The notes beneath the pieces were generated by a model, which had not been told where the DNA came from, made no database searches, and was given only the letters and a program-made list of their open reading frames with translations. A DNA stretch of 64,000 bases from Margaritispora aquatica (lineage: Eukaryota > Ascomycota > Leotiomycetes > Helotiales > Discinellaceae). The stretch covers positions 270,736 to 334,735 of the forward strand of contig VJWN01000031.1 of assembly GCA_007644065.1 (NCBI GenBank), read 5' to 3'. The first letter of the stretch is position 1; the number at the start of each line of letters is the position of its first letter. Below, in pieces: positions 22,789-34,558 of the stretch. Made by a program: the position numbers and the translations under genes.

Positions 22789-24130
22789 TGTTGTTCAGTG
22801 TGTTCAGCGGGGTTGTCTTCTCGTTGAACCATGACCATAGAAACCTTGAAAGAGGTGGCAGAATTAGGCGGTGAGGCCTCCACTTTTATGTCTAAATCAA
22901 TTACCATATCTCAACCAGACATCTTAAGTTCCTAAGAACAGGATTCCCAATGCTCAAAGACGTGTTATAACAGTAGTTATGCTAACTCTAAGTCTCCTTT
23001 AATTTATCGCATTGAGTTCACTAGGGTGTTTGACACCAGACATAAGAACACTACAGAAGAAGCACACTCCATCTCAGGTATATCGAAATTCCCAGCTTTA
23101 GTACCTGTACTTCATCCATAAATGCGCACTAATCCTGTCATATACAAGGCTCTAGCCATTGCAAGAAACATACAGAAAAACTCAAGAAAGAAAATCAACT
23201 TGAAGAATATGTTCAGAGGTTTCCTCAGGGCCACCGGTCGTTGTGAACCATACTCGCACTTGTCGACGTCTGTTCCATGCACCTCCTCCACCACAAAACA
23301 ACCATCCTTTTCTAACTTCGAGATATGGCTTTTTGTGATTCCATCTTTGCCTTCTGTTGCCTGATCCTCCCCTCCTTTCTGAAATCCCAGAAATGCAGCA
23401 GGGCTATGAGCGTTATACAGAAAATATACCCGCATAGTAAAGTTGAAAACTCAGATCGGATTATATCGGATTGTTCCCTTGGCGCATGTCTGATGATGCT
23501 GAATATCACCTACGTTGTGTTAACGGCGAATCCTTAAGTCGACGAGATCTTACAGCTGATGACGAAAAGCAGACTGATGCTGTCGTTACGAGCACGAGGA
23601 CGAAAATATGATGACTATGATTTGAATTCGTCATAATTTCTCTCATGTCTATCCCTGCGTCCCGAGACGCACCCTGTAACAAGACAAACCATTGGTACTT
23701 CATGTTCAAGCGATTTTAAATTTATAACCACATTCAAATTTCTATTTATTTTCGTTTTAAATATACCGTATGCCTCTCGCAACACACCTAACGTATCAAA
23801 TCCGAAAAGCAGCATCGCGTCGTCGCTGCCTAGTTAAACTTATACAGAACCTTCATTTATACTATATAAGGACCCTTGACTCGCAACACCACCATCGAGG
23901 TTTTTTCACCTTTCAAACTTATAGAGCGATCAGATATAAATATTCAGCTTTTATTCTAACACTAACAAGTTATTGTCAGTCTGATGGCGGCCAGAGCACG
24001 CTCTGTCTTAAGTCGTCGTCACCTCCTCCAACCAAGCGAGCAAGGATCATTGTCAGCTGCGGTGTGGTTATAGTAATCTCGGTAAAAAATATATATATAT
24101 ATATATAGTTTCCCCAGCCTAGCAGTCGTT
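22789..24130. other. Intergenic region with hairpin repeat and TA run
   Basis: No supported gene. Contains one copy of the dispersed hairpin repeat (23647-23671), and a (TA)n run near 24088-24107 just past the 3' end of the CorA-like gene. Confidence 0.5.
23647..23671 (+). repeat. Dispersed hairpin repeat, copy 1
   Basis: GTCTATCCC followed by a perfect 6-bp stem: TGCGTC, loop CCGA, GACGCA. The same 25 bases occur inverted at 27129-27153, and a diverged copy lies at 29546. It could be a transposon end or solo terminal-repeat remnant. Confidence 0.7.
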
Positions 24131-25885
24131 TCAACTGGTTCCCTCCTCGATGCTATGCCTCTTCTTCCTATTCCGAACCCAAAAATTCCAAAGCACTGCA
24201 ACTAAAATCACTATGAAAGCCGTAAGAGGAAGTGTTGCAGCCCAAAATATCCAGAAACCGGGCCTCATTGGTGTGCTCCTCTCGCCGTTGATAGGACTAC
24301 TCCAACTATCCCAATCAAACAGGGGTATCGCAAAAAAAGACTGCAGCGAATTGTGTCAGCCATAATTTCATATTTTTCCGTAGTCGCCTTACCGAGATAA
24401 ATGAGGCAGGGAGGAACACTGCACCAAGAGCTGCAAGAATCGTCATGGCAGAGGATTCTCTCCTTGTTGCTTCGGCTACTGCTTCGCTCCAGTCATTTGC
24501 GGTGGCTGCCAAACTTATGGCCATACTGCGCTGGACACTTTCAATGTCAGATTGTCTGCGTTTGGAATCGATTAGTACTTGGTGAAGGATTGCCAATGTT
24601 CTGGTGAATTGAGGAAGCAGCGGGCTCCAGGGATTGCTTGTAGTGCTGACAATTCTATCAACTCCTTCTAGTGGCAAAATATAACCTTGTTGCTGTTTTT
24701 GCTGTATGCTGTCTATAAAGCTAGCAAGATTGACGCCGTCTCCACTGCCCTTAGAAGTGATGAAAAGCTTGGCGTTCACCATCTGACTTGCAACGGACTG
24801 CAAGAAGTCGCTTCTATATGACATCTCCGAGATCTCTCTGTTTAGCTCGTTTAGATATTTGCCATTTTCGTAGAAGTCCTCCATTCGCAGATCTTCAATT
24901 TGATCATGCTGACTTGTGAGCTTAGAATCGTTCTTTACAGCGGCAAGCCGGTGCTCGTCTAAGTTAGACAAGACACGAAGGAATGAAGCAAAGATGCTTA
25001 AAGGATGGATCACGGTCGACGTGTCGCTGCACCCGTGATAAGCCACAGCTCCAAACTGGGAGAACCCAAGCTCAGGAATATGAAGCAATAAATCACTCAA
25101 AACCGATTTCAACTGTGGCCTCTTCATATTTCGAACGATGCAATTCGTCTGACCACCTTGCCCTTGTGGATCATACCCGAGGAGATTAATGAATCTTTCT
25201 TCCAACTCTAGGCTAGCGTGGGCCTCCTTTAGAGTTGGATCCAGCTCGCATCTAAAGTCTACCTGTAAGCTCACATCACATGCCTCTTTATAGGACTCAG
25301 GGAATTTAAGTTGACAATGCAGAATCATTCCTAATCCACGTTAGTAAACGTTGTGCTCTTATTTCGGGGCGGGATTGCGGCCTTACCTTCGGAATGGTGG
25401 ATTTCCCAGGAAAAGCCAGGCGGTGGAGAATAAAGCGGAAGCGGTCTCCTATGCTGCATTTGACACCACGTGAGGAGATGACGACACAGGCTTGATGGCT
25501 CACGAAATTCAGTGTCGAGACGACTAGACGTATGCTATCAACTTTCTCAGCCCAGTTTGAACGGGATGTCATCATACATAATAGTGAGATGCGCGGCATC
25601 GTTCTCATGTTGTTCAATATCTCTTAGGATTCCGTCTTCATTTACGTTCTCCGTTGCATAAATAGGGCACATTGCCCTTCGAAATTTCTCGGAAGGCTAG
25701 AAGCAGTCCATAAGCAGGTGCGAATTAAATGAATAGACTGAACTAACTTTCGGTGGCCTCATACAGTGAATCACATCATGCTTCCACGGATGTGGGTCAG
25801 GATTGCGAGGTGCAAAAGCCTCTTTGACAAGTCCGCCATTCCAGGAACTATCGAGCCCTTCAGGGTGATAGATCCCAAGTCCCAT
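24131..25885 (-). CDS. CorA-like divalent cation transporter family protein, 513 aa
   Basis: Five exons reconstructed: 25885-25748, 25696-25578, 25523-25387, 25330-24393 and 24340-24131, with phases 0, 2, 1, 0. The N-terminal two thirds is a soluble domain with long helices. The C-terminal architecture is that of CorA-like proteins: a charged helix with AISLAATANDWSEAVAEATRRES, a first transmembrane helix about 425-446 ending PASFIS, a short FFAIPLFDW loop, and a second transmembrane helix about 473-498 followed by a basic tail. The bacterial GMN selectivity motif is not present at the loop, which I take to be common among fungal CorA-like proteins, so Mg2+ transport is not assured. Exons 2 and 3 rest on weaker splice signals than the others. 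It is flanked by inverted hairpin repeats. Confidence 0.75.
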
Positions 25886-27128
25886 CTTTCTTTGCGTGTG
25901 AGAGGTTTTAGGCAAGGAGCCTCCAAGTTAGGAGAAAACAATGTCACCCTTGCAATTGTTTCTAACTGAATGACTTAAGTTCGAAATAGTGCAAAGAAGG
26001 ATTTGGGACTGGAATTGCTTATCGACACTGCTAAAACGAGTCTTTGAGCAGCGGATATAACAATAGAACGGAGAAGCAGTCAATTGCATTAATATAACAA
26101 CGGAAACAGATCAATTTGATGATGCTGATGACCCCTCTGTAAGTTATTTACCTTTTGTGGTGTTATTATCTGGTGATCATGAACTGACTTCAGCATCACC
26201 CATGATTACCTAATCTTTCTGACAGACACCAGAAAACGGCCGCTCAAGTTCGAGTGGCACCCAGGCAATAAACCATCGAATGCAGAGCATTATTTGCAGA
26301 GGGCCCGGCAAAGTCGAACTCCCACTTGTTCGTGGTGCTGGCTGCTAACCTAACGATTGCAATAATCTTGTAGAGATAATGGAAGACAAGCGCTTGCTAT
26401 AGAGCTATTGCGTGTTGTGGTATTGGAGTGTAGAGCGAGGGACCATGATCTGCGAGAGCATGATATGATTTAGGCGTGCCTCCTGGCACGCCTTGCGTTA
26501 GGACTTGACTGGCTCTATCCATACTTGTACTACGAGTATCATCCTGCCGTCGCGATGAGTGATGTAGAAGGACACGAGAGACGGCGGTCCAGCGCCCAGG
26601 TAAGTTACTCCAAGTAGCGTGCTGTCCCCTGCTGATAGAATGTTCCAGACAGCTACTCTTACGTTGTATGCCACAAACGTAATTAGGCCTGAGAATCGTG
26701 GCTAAGTAAAATATAGCGAGTCCGGGCGTGAACATAGTATATCGTCTCTCGGCTAATGCATATTACCAAGCAAGAAAATGTATAGCCCCTCTCCTCGTAC
26801 CGGCATAACTCCTAGACTACATTCTTATCTTCTTTAAGTATCCTCAAAATTAGGGACCATATTAGTTCGTTATAGAACCTTTCCCTTGATTCTCCGAATT
26901 TTGAAAACACTCTAATAGTTGCAATTGAACATGGGGTAACAGCCGAAGCGGTAATCGGTGGCGTGATTAAAACGATCGCTAGTACGATTAACAATAATCT
27001 TTTCTTTATTGCTAAGTAGTCTCCTTAGGGAGAAATAGTTAAAGAAAGTAACATATTAATAAGAATTTCATAGACTGACGAAGAAAAATTTTGTGATTTC
27101 AAAACTATAAATTCGTCTCGTGACATCG

Positions 27129-27153
27129 TGCGTCTCGGGACGCAGGGATAGAC
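27129..27153 (-). repeat. Dispersed hairpin repeat, copy 2 (inverted)
   Basis: Exact reverse complement of 23647-23671, including the TGCGTC/GACGCA stem. Together with copy 1 it brackets 3.5 kb that contains the whole CorA-like gene. Confidence 0.7.
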
Positions 27154-27256
27154 GTTAGACTGAATATATAGGTTGACTTGGACAGGGATGAGTTGGGCAG
27201 TGTATCGACGAGATCAATTCCTATGAAGTTTTATTGACTGTGGGCAGGAGAATCAA

Positions 27257-27287
27257 GTGTGCGTGTGCGTGTGTGTGTATGTGTGTT
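27257..27287. repeat. GT-rich microsatellite
   Basis: Imperfect (GT)n with GCGT and GTAT interruptions. Confidence 0.75.
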
Positions 27288-27724
27288 GCAATTCAAATTG
27301 AACTAAGACTAAGGACAACTAGTTTCCGATCGGGCGGATGCTGTTAGTGGACTGCTATAAGTTCGATTTTTCTCGCTTCCGAAGGAGGGTATGTCGTCAT
27401 GGAAGTAATTGCGATGGGTTGAGACGAGTAATTTACCTTATTTTTATTGACGTATATACGCTCAAGTTACTACATCATGGCTATACCTCACACTTCACCG
27501 ATTCTCTAAGAAAGCTTTCATGAATGCCGAGGATTGATGTTTAGGATTGTCCAACATCATATTGAAAACAGACACTACAGTTCATGTTTTGATTTACCCA
27601 ATCACTCATGTCAACACTCACGTCAAAAATACAAGCTTATTGTTACTATTGTCTGTTCATTCGTAAATAAAACCAATCTGTCTATTCTTGCCTACCTTCT
27701 CATTAGTCACCCAACAAACACTTC

Positions 27725-28480
27725 TCACCTCATCGGATGCTGTCTCTCCCACCCTCTCCGAATATGCACCCTATCACTCTTACTAAACACATCAACACCC
27801 CTATCATCCGACACCACAACGTCACTGATCCCATCACTCCCACCCCGCATTCTCGCATCCTGCAGATTAGGATCACAATACCAACACAAGGCACTGCAAT
27901 AAATCACCCTGGTTCTCACATCAGCACAGTTCTCGTTTCTGCCATTCACATGCCGTGTATAGTCCGCGAATATCGCGTCTCTTCTCTTTCGCACTGATTG
28001 CGGAGGGGCAGTAGACACGGTGGGTGTGAAGAAAAGCGGGTATTGCGAGCTGAAGTCTTGAGACTGTGAGAAGAGGGAAGTATAGCCAGGCAAATGAGAA
28101 TTTGGGGAGGGGGGAGATGAGGAGGGAGTGGGGATACAGGGATAGCTGTGGTAGCATACCCTTTTGGCGTGCGCGCAGGCTAAGATGAGCATGTATGTAT
28201 GTGTGCATGTGTTTCGTGCTGGGTTTCGCGCTGGAATTTCTGGGGCCCCAGACTCGCCGTCTGAGTCTGATCCAACGAGTGTGGATGCTGTGGATGAATA
28301 GAGTAGGTTGTATGGTGTTGATGGTCGCCTCGGGACCAAAAGTCCCCGGGGAGCTTCATGGGAAGCAACTTCGTCTTGGGTGGAGTGAGGCATGATTCTC
28401 TTTGCTTGAGTTAGTTGATTCGTTTTGGAATGATTGAGCTGGGTTTGAATTGCTTTATCAGAGAGAGAAGAAGATGGCAT
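27725..28480 (-). CDS. Small Cys/His-rich protein of unknown family, paralogue A
   Basis: Uninterrupted 251-codon frame with ATG at 28480; a second ATG at 28393 gives a 222-residue alternative. Residues about 90-115 contain the motif C-T-H-T-Y-x-L-x3-C-x-H-A-x2-V-x6-C, and a C-x2-C pair followed by two residues and Asn lies at about residues 198-203. The same motifs with identical spacing occur in the divergent neighbour at 28800-29285. The Cys/His spacing suggests metal binding, but that is inference. Between the motifs is a Ser/Pro/Phe-rich stretch. No signal peptide is apparent. Family not recognised. Confidence 0.6.
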   Translation of the reverse strand: MPSSSLSDKAIQTQLNHSKTNQLTQAKRIMPHSTQDEVASHEAPRGLLVPRRPSTPYNLLYSSTASTLVGSDSDGESGAPEIPARNPARNTCTHTYMLILACAHAKRVCYHSYPCIPTPSSSPPSPNSHLPGYTSLFSQSQDFSSQYPLFFTPTVSTAPPQSVRKRRDAIFADYTRHVNGRNENCADVRTRVIYCSALCWYCDPNLQDARMRGGSDGISDVVVSDDRGVDVFSKSDRVHIRRGWERQHPMR

Positions 28481-28799
28481 TTATACTACACACAACGCAT
28501 TGCTCGCTGCTTTGTACAAAGTGTGAACAATCTTCAGTGTCACTGCTCATTGCTTTCCTCGACAAAAAGAGCCAAGCATGCAACATACTTATCTTCTTTG
28601 GCTGGAATGCAATGTGCTTTATTCTTTTTGTCCTTGTAATTTTGTTCTTACCGTGTTAGACCAAGTGATTATTAGACGCGTGAAAAGTAGACTGTTCGCC
28701 CAGATATTGATAATCATAACACATCCTCACTAAACAACAATTATTCCACCCAACAACAACCACAACAACCACAACAAACTACCTATAAACAATCTCAAA
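28481..28799. promoter_or_regulatory. Shared divergent promoter of the Cys/His pair
   Basis: The 319 bp between the two start codons must carry both promoters. The side next to the plus gene is a CAA/ACAACC-rich leader (about 28735-28790), typical of fungal 5' UTRs. Confidence 0.5.
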
Positions 28800-29285
28800 A
28801 TGAATCTGGAAGTAGCAGCCATCAAATTATTGTTCCTTAGCGATGTGTATTCTAACACGTTATCCCCTAATCCCATTACTAACCTTCCAACCACCTCCAC
28901 CGAAATCCCATGCACACACACCTACCACCTCGGCTCCCACTGCGGCCACGCCGTCAAAGTCTTATTTTACAGCTCTTTATGCGCTTGCACGGGTACACTT
29001 CCATCCCCTGACTATCTACCTCAAAAGCCAATTTTCGTCGATTTGTTAAGCGAAGAGGGAGCACTGAGGCTGTGCTGTGAGTTCATTGAAGGGATGGATT
29101 TAGCCAAGGATAAGTACTGTAGATTCTGTGCAGGGAATGGAGAACTAGGAGCAGAGGTAGAGCTGAGATGTTGCGGAGAAGGACGAGAAGAGGTTGCTCA
29201 AGAGGCGGTGGGATCGTGCTTTCTGGGGGTGGATGTTCAGTTGTGGAAGTTGAAATGCAAATTTATAGACAATACCAATTTATAG
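28800..29285 (+). CDS. Small Cys/His-rich protein of unknown family, paralogue B
   Basis: Uninterrupted frame of 161 residues from ATG 28800. Residues about 38-61 carry C-T-H-T-Y-x-L-x3-C-x-H-A-x2-V-x6-C, the same spacing as in the divergent paralogue A. A second motif Y-C-R-F-C-A-G-N matches the Y-C-D-P-N block of A (C-x2-C-x2-N). Further cysteines follow (RCCGEG, GSCFLG). The protein is acidic in its middle part and has no clear signal peptide or membrane helix. A small zinc-binding-type domain is the most natural reading, but the family is unknown to me. Confidence 0.6.
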   Translation: MNLEVAAIKLLFLSDVYSNTLSPNPITNLPTTSTEIPCTHTYHLGSHCGHAVKVLFYSSLCACTGTLPSPDYLPQKPIFVDLLSEEGALRLCCEFIEGMDLAKDKYCRFCAGNGELGAEVELRCCGEGREEVAQEAVGSCFLGVDVQLWKLKCKFIDNTNL

Positions 29286-30296
29286 TCTTATTGTGAAGTC
29301 AGCTTAACTATGAAATGCAAAACAGTCAAATCAAGCGGTAAAAGTGAGTGAGAGAGTAGAAACGATAGGAACTAGAAGTATAGAATGACCAGGCAATTGT
29401 TAGCTCTCGTAGTTGAATCGCCTAATAGGTCTGAAACACTTAGGTGTAAGAGAAATGAGCATATTGGCGTAATGACTCGCGGATTACATTGACTGAAAGG
29501 ATATCAATACTTAGCCAGCCCAGCCAACAAGCCACGATACCCAACGTCTATCCCTGCGTAACGAGAAACCCACCGTGCTGAGAAGAAAAGCAAGGTACAT
29601 CATCTTTAGAATTCATAAATCTACATGTACGTAGGCAATTCCCTTTTTTTATAGATTAGTTTTATAGCACAATAAAATTCCTTCGGTATACGTCCACCAT
29701 AGGGCAATCTTCACTTCTAAGATTTATAACAGAGTATTAATAGAGCTGTATGTACCCAATACAATGCCAGGAATCATTTTCAAGTTTAGTGGCTGTTATG
29801 GCATATAAATTCATCTGAACTCGCCGCGAGGATCAGTACTTCTAACGAAGTTGGTAACGGATTTTAGATCGGCGTGCTGAAAATCTCCACCATAATACAA
29901 TATCTAGGTATTTTAAGAACATGCAGACGAGACTTTATGGTTCTGTAAATCTGCTCATGTAATAACCACTAAGCTTAGAGCTGTGTCCCGATTACAAGTA
30001 AGTCACGTGCCAATGATCATACGATTATGGATTAATAGTCACGCCTAGGTCATACCATACACTGAAAGCTAAAAGCATACGGAACCAAAACACTTTCATC
30101 ATGTAGGGTGCTCTGAAGGCTATAAGATTGATCCTTCACCGTGGAGTGATATCACCATCGAAAATGAACGACTAAAGCCCCAGCCCCCATCGACTTCGGG
30201 ATCCCCAAAGCCAACCCCAAACAACTTTTATCCACAAGAATACCACTCTAGATATCGGCTTCCTTTTTTTCATAAAAGGACTTCCTCTATCTCGCA
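29286..30296. other. Intergenic region with diverged hairpin repeat
   Basis: No gene seen. Contains the third copy of the dispersed repeat. The segment 29.6-30.0 kb is AT-rich. Confidence 0.5.
29546..29575 (+). repeat. Dispersed hairpin repeat, copy 3 (diverged)
   Basis: Keeps GTCTATCCCTGCGT of the other two copies, then AACGAGAAACCCAC where the others have CCCGAGACGCAC. The stem is therefore lost. Confidence 0.55.
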
Positions 30297-32466
30297 ATGG
30301 CGTTGCCTATTATTTCGTCAAACTCAACAACCTCCACAACACCAAGCTCGAACAGCCGAGATAGCAGCTTTCAGGTACTTGCTAGTGGTGCTCAAGAATT
30401 GTCCGCACTTCTTGGACTTTTTGCGACTGATTCTGTTGAGGCTTACACCGTCGATTTTGGGCGTCCAATTCTAGCCTTTTCAGTTGCTGCTTCATCTATG
30501 CTTGGTTTGCTTGGATGGGTACGTGCTATGGTAAGCATCTGGTGATATACCGCCAGTACGTGCTGTGCTTATCATTTCCTTGTAGTTCAAGATGACTCTT
30601 GGTCCTGAAGCCTGTAGAGAGGCCGGCTATAGTACCGTTGCTGAAAGACCTTTACTTGGTGTCGGACCCTCCGAATTTCTCCCAAATGAGGCTAAACTTA
30701 CAATTGTCTACTTGGAACGACGAGTATACGACGATATTGATTGTAAGGCGTCTGGAAATAGCGGTACTCTAGATTCCGAAGTCATATGTCAAGGGGGGTA
30801 TTCCGAATGGGTTCGTATAAGGAAAGTCGAACATTCATCGAAGTCTATGGAATTTATTTCTCTCCCAAATTCTCCGCATTTTTTTCAATGTTCACGGTTC
30901 GAAACAATCGTTCGGATCCCTGCATATTTATCATTGTTCTCTACTATTCTGGAAGGCGTGTGGAGTTTTTACTGGACACACATTGTGGGAATTATCACTG
31001 CTTTCGCTCTGGCTCCTTCCACACTTATGTTGTTTTTCGTTACTCCGGATCGGACTTGGGCAACGTACATGGGGACATTTGGTCTATATATCTTTCTACT
31101 CGTCGGTACAATCAATTGGGCTGAGGTCTACAATCTTCAACAACGGCCTCCTCAACGATTGCGGGTTTCTGTTGGCCAGCGTGGGCCAGAAAGTGGCCTA
31201 TCCCCAGACCATCTGGCGTTTCTTCAATGGCCAGGCGGATTTGGATGGGCTGAACTTACTGCAGTGTACGGAAGGAAAGAGAGGGGACACCGGATCATAT
31301 CTGGGCTTTCAGCCCTGTGCGCTGCTTTTGGATATATATGTCAATATGCAGAGGTCAGCAAACTGAGTAAACTCAGCTCGGCCATCTGGTTGGCGGTTCA
31401 GGGAGGCCTAGCTGTTACTAGAGTGCTTGTTTGGATGTACTGGAGACGAATTCTCTCGTGGAAATCGATGCAATCTCTGCTTCTTACTGAAGAGCCACAT
31501 CATGACGACCGGTCCTGTGCTTTCATGGGTCGGTCTCCGGAAGAAGATTTCATTGCTCCGTGGGTAATTCGCTATGGCGACTTTGCAGTCCCTGACAGAC
31601 TCATTTTCCCAAACTGGGTGCGAAGAGAGCTTTTTTCGGCGTATGTGGATCCCAAATCGCTCTTTTCCACATGGCAATATGCTCGCCTAGCTAGTAAGAA
31701 CGACTCAACTCTCGACGACAACCTTGAATCTTGCATGGCATCGACTCAGTGGTGGGACTTTCCTCATCAACTTTTTGCTAGCTGGTTATATGTTCATACA
31801 AAGAGCCCAGGTAAAGAAGGTTTATCCTCTGTATTTACAGCCGCAGACCAATCGATGTTGACCTGCCGTGTCGTTTTTGCCAAAGGGAAGGTTCATTTAT
31901 GGCCTGGAATTATGATTTCTATTCAGCTTGATGACTCAATTGTACCGCCGGATCAAGAGACTGGCCCCGACATCTTCTGTATAATATTTGCCGGTTCACT
32001 CGATCGACCATCGACATTTCTTACCTCCGCTCTGGACTCCCGAAACACAGATTTAAATGATTCGCTAATCTCGCCATACGATCTGTTACCTACTCCACAA
32101 ATTTGGTATGAAGCACAGGGAGTTAGGAGGATGGAGCCGGACGGCGGGGTACGCGAAGAGCAGGAAAACCTCTACAAATTGATTTCCGATATGGAAGACC
32201 AGTACAATGCTTCTCCAACCGCATTTGGGTATGAAGAAGAATGTCCGAAACGAGATTCTACGTTTGAAAGACTTGGGAGACGACTCTTTGAGCGCCATGG
32301 GTATGGATTAAGAACGAAATACATGAGCAAATGTGAGCAAAGAATAATGCAGTCAGGATCGGTGAAATTACCAGCCAGTTCTTTCGTCAAAGAAAATGCT
32401 GCTGAAGCGACCGCAAACGAAGGTGAAAATGAGACCGAATCAAGATTGCCTTGTAAAGATGTATAA
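30297..32466 (+). CDS. Multipass integral membrane protein of unknown function, 704 aa
   Basis: Exons 30297-30530 and 30586-32466 join in phase 0 (GTAAGC..TGTAG). A Ser/Thr-rich start is followed by a transmembrane helix at about 53-78 that ends exon 1. Further hydrophobic segments lie near YLSLFSTILEGVWSFYW and IVGIITAFALAPSTLMLFF, then ATYMGTFGLYIFLLVGTI, then RIISGLSALCAAFGYI and AIWLAVQGGLAVTRVLVWMY. The C-terminal 330 residues are soluble, with a Trp-rich stretch. The overall plan (5-6 helices then a long cytosolic or lumenal tail) resembles uncharacterised fungal integral membrane proteins. The two frames are clearly one gene because the first lacks a C-terminus and the second lacks a leader. 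Confidence 0.78.
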
Positions 32467-33328
32467 AGAAATAATAGTACCACGGATGATATCCCGAAAG
32501 TATTGAATAGGTTTCGATTTCATCGGGAGTTAGGAAGGAGCGTTGATAGACAAACGGGTGGAATGAAGGATTTCGGAAATATTGCTGTCTGCCAACCTGC
32601 CAACCACAAACGGTCACATGATGTTATCGAACGTTTCTGAAAGAACACCACAATCTATATTTTCCCACAATTTCGTGATTTAATTCTTCTTCTCGGCACA
32701 TTGGGTTTCTCTTACGCATGGATAAACGTTACGTACCTTGCCTTACTTAGGTTCTTCTTGGTCATGTGATCTGACAGGTCTATAAGGGATCTCAGAGGCT
32801 TCGAAGTGAACCACTAGCCTACAAAAGCCGAAGGTGTAAATAAGGCGATTTCAGCAAACCATGACGTAACTAACACATCTGCACGAAATATAAGGTTTAA
32901 GTCTGCTCATTGGTACAAACACCTCCAACCCCATATTTTTCGGCCGAAGTGAATTCTCGCTAAACCGTCACCCCCTGAGTGTCTTCGGTTCTGACTTCAA
33001 CCTCAGTGCGCGATATACATCCTGTCGGCTCTGGGCGTTGAATGAGATTTCTCGTGAAGAGCTTGCTCTGCTTCTCGGCGCCGACTTTTGAGTTTCGTGA
33101 TGTGTTGGAAATGCATTTATCCTGCGGCAAGGTGGCACGCTTGAGGTTTGGAGGAAGCAAGTGGTCGGCGCCGATGGGTGTGAGAGGAATATAAGGAGCG
33201 ATGCTTCGCTCTTGCTTCTGAACAACATCTTTACATCAGTTCGAAAGCTTTAGCTTCAGCACATCCATCAGACAACTTCGCCCGATTTATACACTTTTCT
33301 TCCACTTTATCAATATCAGTACTTCAAT
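32467..33328. other. Intergenic region
   Basis: Upstream region of the aldo-keto reductase. A TATA-like GAATATAAGG lies at about 33188-33197, about 135 bp before its ATG, and a CT-rich leader follows. Confidence 0.45.
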
Positions 33329-34558
33329 ATGGCAGCAGCAGCACCAAAAATGGAATACGTCCGGTAAATCAAATCTCACCCATAACAAACGTATCACAAC
33401 TAACACTCTCTCCCAGCCTAGGCAAGTCCGGCCTCAAAATCTCCAAGATCGTTCTCGGCTGCATGACCTACGGCGACCCAACCTGGCAGCCCTGGATCAT
33501 GCCCTCCGAAAAGGCCCTCCCAATCATCAAAGCCGCCTACGACGCCGGCATCAACACCTTCGACGTCGCCGACACGTATTCCAACGGACGCTCTGAGGAG
33601 ATCCTCGCGGAGTTCATAGCCAAGTACGAAATTCCACGTGAGTCCATCACGATCATGAGCAAGTGCTTCCATCACGTGTATGCGAAGCCACAAGCCGTGA
33701 ACTTGGAGTTCGGGATCAATGATGGGGAGAGAGTCAATCAGGTGGGACTGAGCCGGAAGCATATCTTTGCCGCGGTTGATGCGAGTGTGAAGAGACTGGG
33801 CACGTATATCGATGTGCTCCAGATTCATCGCTTGGATCGTGATACGCCAATGGAGGAGATCAGTACGTCTTTCCATTTGCATTTCCCATCTTGCGCTTGA
33901 ATAATATGCTAACATATCCCAGTGAAAGCACTTAATGACGTTGTCGAGTCTGGCAAGGTCCGTTACATTGGCGGCTCATCTGTACGTTCTCATCTCCTTC
34001 CTCGCTTGAGCCAAACCAAACCGAACCAAAATGCTAACACCCCTTCCGCAGATGGCAGCATGGGAATTCCAAATGATGCAAAACATCGCCTCCCAACACA
34101 ACTGGCACAAATTCATCTCCATGCAAGGCTTCTACAACCTGGTCTACCGCGAAGAGGAGCGCGAGATGCGCGCCTACTGCAACGCCACGGGGGTAGGCTA
34201 CATGCCATGGTCGCCTCTCGCGGCTGGTGTGCTCGCGCACGCGTGGGACGACCGCACTGATCCGCGCGAGCAGACGGATGTTTTCCTCAAGATGCTGTTC
34301 CGCAGCGACGAGTCGCAGCAGGTGGCCGCCAAGGCGATCGTGGGCCGTGTGCAGGAGATTGCAGGGAAGAAGGGCGTGAGCATGGCACAGGTAGCGACGG
34401 CGTGGGTGCTGGGGAAGGAGAATGCCATGCCTATCATGGGGCTGGATAGTGAGGAGAGAGTCCAGCAGGCGGTGGCGGCGTTGGCGGTGAAGTTGACGGC
34501 GGAGGAGGAGAAGTATTTGGAGGAGCCGTATTTGCCGAAGGAGGCTATGCCTTTTTAG
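33329..34558 (+). CDS. Aldo-keto reductase, 348 aa
   Basis: Exons 33329-33363, 33417-33862, 33923-33981 and 34052-34558 join in phases 2, 1, 0. The catalytic tetrad is visible: D61 and Y66 in FDVADTYSNG, K94 in MSKCF, and H149 in LQIHRLD. VRYIGGSS follows, as in the AKR barrel, and the NADPH-binding end includes AWVLGKENAMPIMGLDSEERVQQA. Length and order match the potassium-channel-beta/YakC-like class of fungal AKRs that reduce aldehydes or ketones with NADPH in the cytosol. The natural substrate cannot be read from sequence, and no biosynthetic cluster surrounds it. GC is higher than in the neighbours, in keeping with strong codon bias. Confidence 0.92.

Larger units (their letters stand above)
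25886..27724. other. Intergenic region, gene-poor
   Basis: No credible gene. Holds the inverted hairpin-repeat copy (27129-27153) and a GT microsatellite. The stretch 26.7-27.1 kb is AT-rich with many stops. Confidence 0.5.

Noticed and set aside
26295..26360. tRNA-like T-arm sequence (GGGAGTTCGACTT on the minus strand)
   Set aside because: It resembles a B box, but I could not find a pairing acceptor stem, D arm or anticodon arm around it.
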